Source of the DNA: Celeribacter arenosi
GTDB taxonomy: Bacteria; Pseudomonadota; Alphaproteobacteria; Rhodobacterales; Rhodobacteraceae
Reading direction: 5' to 3'
Length of the DNA stretch: 64,000 nucleotides
Assembly: GCF_039539485.1 (NCBI RefSeq)
Contig: NZ_BAABDF010000007.1
Span: 124,001-188,000, forward strand
Each line of letters begins with the position of its first letter. The first letter of the stretch is position 1. Made by a program: the position numbers and the translations under genes. Positions 62,046-64,000 of the stretch are shown piece by piece. The notes beneath the pieces were generated by a model. It saw only the letters and a program-made list of their open reading frames with translations, was not told the DNA's origin and ran no database searches.

Positions 62046-63467
62046 ATGACAACACCTGTATTCGACGAGATGTGGGGGCAGGACGAAACCCTGCGGGATC
62101 CATATCGCGGTTTTGACGCTTGGTTCAGTGGTGAAGACCTCGGGCGGCTGCGCGCAAAGCAACGCGAAGCCGAGGACCTTTTTCGCCTGACCGGCATTAC
62201 ATTTAACGTTTATGGTCGCGCCGAAGCCGAAGAGCGTTTGATCCCGTTCGACATTATTCCGCGGATCATTTCGAACGCCGAATGGCAAAAACTGACGCGC
62301 GGTATCGAGCAGCGCGTTCGCGCGATCAACGCATTCCTCTACGACATTTATCACAAGCAAGAGATCATCAAAGCGGGCCGGATTCCGGCCGAAATGATTT
62401 CGAGAAATATCGCGTTCGAACCGCATATGATTGGTGTCGAGCCTCCCGGTGGGGTCTACACCCATATCGTTGGCATCGATTTGGTGCGCACGGGGCCGGG
62501 CGACTTTTTTGTGCTGGAGGATAATGCGCGCACGCCGTCGGGCGTGTCCTATATGCTCGAAAATCGCGAGACGATGCTCCAGATGTTCCCAGAGCTGTTT
62601 TCGCGCAATCGCGTGCAACAGGTCCAATCCTACCCATCCGACCTTCGCCGGTCTCTTGCCGCCTGTGCGCCCAATCGGGTTGAGGGAAAGCCGGTTGTCG
62701 CAGTGCTGACTCCGGGCATTTTCAACTCTGCCTATTTCGAGCACGCGTTCCTCGCCGACCAAATGGGCGTCGAGTTGGTCGAAGGCAATGACCTCCGTGT
62801 CGTCGATGGAAAAGTCGCGATGCGCACGACACGCGGCTACAAGCCGATTGATGTTTTGTATCGTCGTGTTGATGACGAGTACATCGATCCCTTGAATTTC
62901 AATCCTGAAAGCTCGCTCGGCATTCCCGGTATTATGGATGTCTACCGTTCCGGCGGGATTACGATTGCCAACGCGCCGGGGACAGGCATCGCCGATGATA
63001 AAGCGATCTACAGCTATATGCCTGAAATCGTTGAGTTCTATACCGGTGAGCGACCGTTGCTGCAGAACGTTCCAACGTGGCGGTGTTCTGAACCTGATGC
63101 CTTGGCATATGTCCTTGAGCACCTCGAAGAATTGGTGGTCAAAGAGGTGCACGGGTCAGGTGGCTACGGGATGCTGATCGGCCCGACGGCGTCCAAAAAG
63201 GAAATCGCGACCTTCCGCAAGAAACTTTCGGCGCGTCCGGCAAATTACATCGCACAACCTACGCTTGCCTTGTCCACCGTACCGATCTTTACGCGCAACG
63301 GATTGGCGCCGCGTCACGTGGATTTGCGCCCCTTTGTGCTGGTTAGTCCGGAGGGCATTCGTGTGACGCCGGGCGGGTTGACCCGTGTCGCGTTGAAAAG
63401 CGGTTCACTCGTGGTGAACTCATCGCAGGGCGGCGGCACCAAAGACACTTGGGTTTTGGAGGACTGA
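62046..63467 (+). CDS. circularly permuted ATP-grasp protein (COG2308, DUF404/DUF407)
   Basis: 473 residues. Motifs of the permuted ATP-grasp family: FDEMWGQDETLRDPYRGF at the start, DLVRTGPGDFFVLEDNARTP SGVSYMLENRE as nucleotide-binding part, KPIDVLYRRVDDEYIDPLNF, and KEVHGSGGYGMLIGP with the glycine-rich loop. Such enzymes are thought to ligate amino acids or peptides to an unknown carrier. It shares a stop/start base with the alpha-E gene that follows, forming the known ATP-grasp/alpha-E pair, often linked to a transglutaminase-like and Anbu protease gene. Confidence 0.87.
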   Translation: MTTPVFDEMWGQDETLRDPYRGFDAWFSGEDLGRLRAKQREAEDLFRLTGITFNVYGRAEAEERLIPFDIIPRIISNAEWQKLTRGIEQRVRAINAFLYDIYHKQEIIKAGRIPAEMISRNIAFEPHMIGVEPPGGVYTHIVGIDLVRTGPGDFFVLEDNARTPSGVSYMLENRETMLQMFPELFSRNRVQQVQSYPSDLRRSLAACAPNRVEGKPVVAVLTPGIFNSAYFEHAFLADQMGVELVEGNDLRVVDGKVAMRTTRGYKPIDVLYRRVDDEYIDPLNFNPESSLGIPGIMDVYRSGGITIANAPGTGIADDKAIYSYMPEIVEFYTGERPLLQNVPTWRCSEPDALAYVLEHLEELVVKEVHGSGGYGMLIGPTASKKEIATFRKKLSARPANYIAQPTLALSTVPIFTRNGLAPRHVDLRPFVLVSPEGIRVTPGGLTRVALKSGSLVVNSSQGGGTKDTWVLED

Positions 63468-64000
63468 TGGCGATGCTTGGAAAAACCGCCAACGGTCTTT
63501 TTTGGATGTTCCGTTATCTGGAGCGGGCAGAAAATACCGCTCGTTTGATCGAGACCGGTCAGCGGATTGCGCTGACGCGGTTGGGCGATGCCGATGACGA
63601 ATGGAAATCCATTCTGCAATCCGCGGGCGCATATGAAGCGTTCAAGGAAGAATATGACGACGTCAACAAAGACGATGTCATCGACTATCTTCTTCGTTCG
63701 AAAACAAACGGCTCCTCGGTCCTGTCATGCATGAACTCTGCGCGCCATAACGCGCGCCTCGTTCGAACGGCACTCACCGGCGAAGTCTGGGAAGCGACGA
63801 ACGCGGCCTATATGGCGGCGCGGGAGTTGTTGGCCCGCAAGGTGAGCGAACGCGATTTGCCGAAAGTTCTGGGGGCGATCCGGCAGCGCGCGGCACTGGT
63901 GCGCGGGATGACGCACGGGACGATGATGCGCAACGAGATCTATGATTTCGCCCGTATTGGCACCTTTTTGGAACGTGCGGACAACACGGCGCGGATTCTT
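63467..64000 (+). CDS. alpha-E domain protein (COG2307), cut by the window end
   Basis: 178 codons visible and no stop. It starts MLGKTANGLFWMFRYLERAE after two codons and shows the helical alpha-E repeat marks: RYLERAENTARLIE and later FLERADNTARIL near the edge, with CMNSARHNARLVRTAL. These proteins always follow the permuted ATP-grasp gene and may form a complex with it; biochemical function is not known. ATG 63467 overlaps the previous stop by one base. Confidence 0.85.
   Translation, partial: MAMLGKTANGLFWMFRYLERAENTARLIETGQRIALTRLGDADDEWKSILQSAGAYEAFKEEYDDVNKDDVIDYLLRSKTNGSSVLSCMNSARHNARLVRTALTGEVWEATNAAYMAARELLARKVSERDLPKVLGAIRQRAALVRGMTHGTMMRNEIYDFARIGTFLERADNTARIL

Noticed and set aside
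61977..63152. A 391-codon minus-strand frame opposite the ATP-grasp gene, and a similar 364-codon one at 50179-51273 opposite nadE.
   Set aside because: Both are shadows of well-conserved genes, a common effect of high GC at third positions.
1..64000. CRISPR arrays, insertion sequences, prophage genes, toxin-antitoxin pairs.
   Set aside because: No direct-repeat arrays, transposase, integrase or phage structural motifs were seen on either strand.

Overview
The window reads as a chromosomal segment of an alphaproteobacterium of the Rhodobacterales (Roseobacter group). The grounds are family content and gene order: an alphaproteobacterial-type phn (C-P lyase) locus with phnF, a hexapeptide transferase and a DUF1045 gene, the 440-residue GltX form, mre/mrd order, a gcv operon behind a tandem glycine riboswitch, and high GC with many GTG starts. 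No prophage, insertion sequence, CRISPR array or integron was seen. Species was not determined.

Layout. 1-3030: surface or unknown genes (two glycosyltransferases, a 74-residue protein, an alpha/beta-hydrolase-like protein). 3024-4091: AbrB-type membrane protein. 4283-17593: a complete phosphonate locus, phnC-D-E-E2 (uptake), hexapeptide transferase, phnF, phnG-H-I-J-K, a corA-like gene, phnL, phnN, a divergent DUF1045 2H phosphoesterase, and phnM. No phnP is present. 17940-29343: a sugar ABC importer plus apsD, apnL, apnO, oiaK and a RuBisCO-like protein, which together fit D-apiose catabolism, with a FadR-type GntR regulator. Three similar 20-bp sites lie in front of its three transcription units. 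29509-29583: tRNA-Gln.

29719-34427: EF-hand protein, phosphomannomutase and two capsule-export genes (KpsE-like, KpsT-like, no KpsM in the window). 34640-37411: nhaA, then an ArsR regulator with a Cys-rich tail and an overlapping UPF0718 permease. 37499-38862: uracil-DNA glycosylase family protein and an SseB-domain protein. 38866-45417 (minus): mreB-mreC-mreD-mrdA-rodA-ghrA, the rod-shape machinery with a hydroxyacid reductase at its end. 45799-47541 (minus): leuA behind a 28-codon leader peptide with four consecutive Leu codons and nested RNA stems. 47621-55030: two SDR enzymes, a MORN-repeat protein, nadE, a PfkB-type kinase, a Tat-exported metallo-beta-lactamase-fold protein and a zincin-like protein. 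55043-61102: gltX, glycine riboswitch, gcvT-gcvH-gcvP. 61124-61833: a small divergent gene and trxC. 62046-64000: circularly permuted ATP-grasp and alpha-E genes, the start of a conserved operon cut by the window edge.

The most useful observations are the apiose regulon with its shared operator-like sites, the leuA leader with a possibly leaderless peptide, the CorA-like gene inside the C-P lyase operon, and the DUF1045 2H phosphoesterase standing where phnP is missing. Functions are assigned from motifs and gene context only; no database search was run.
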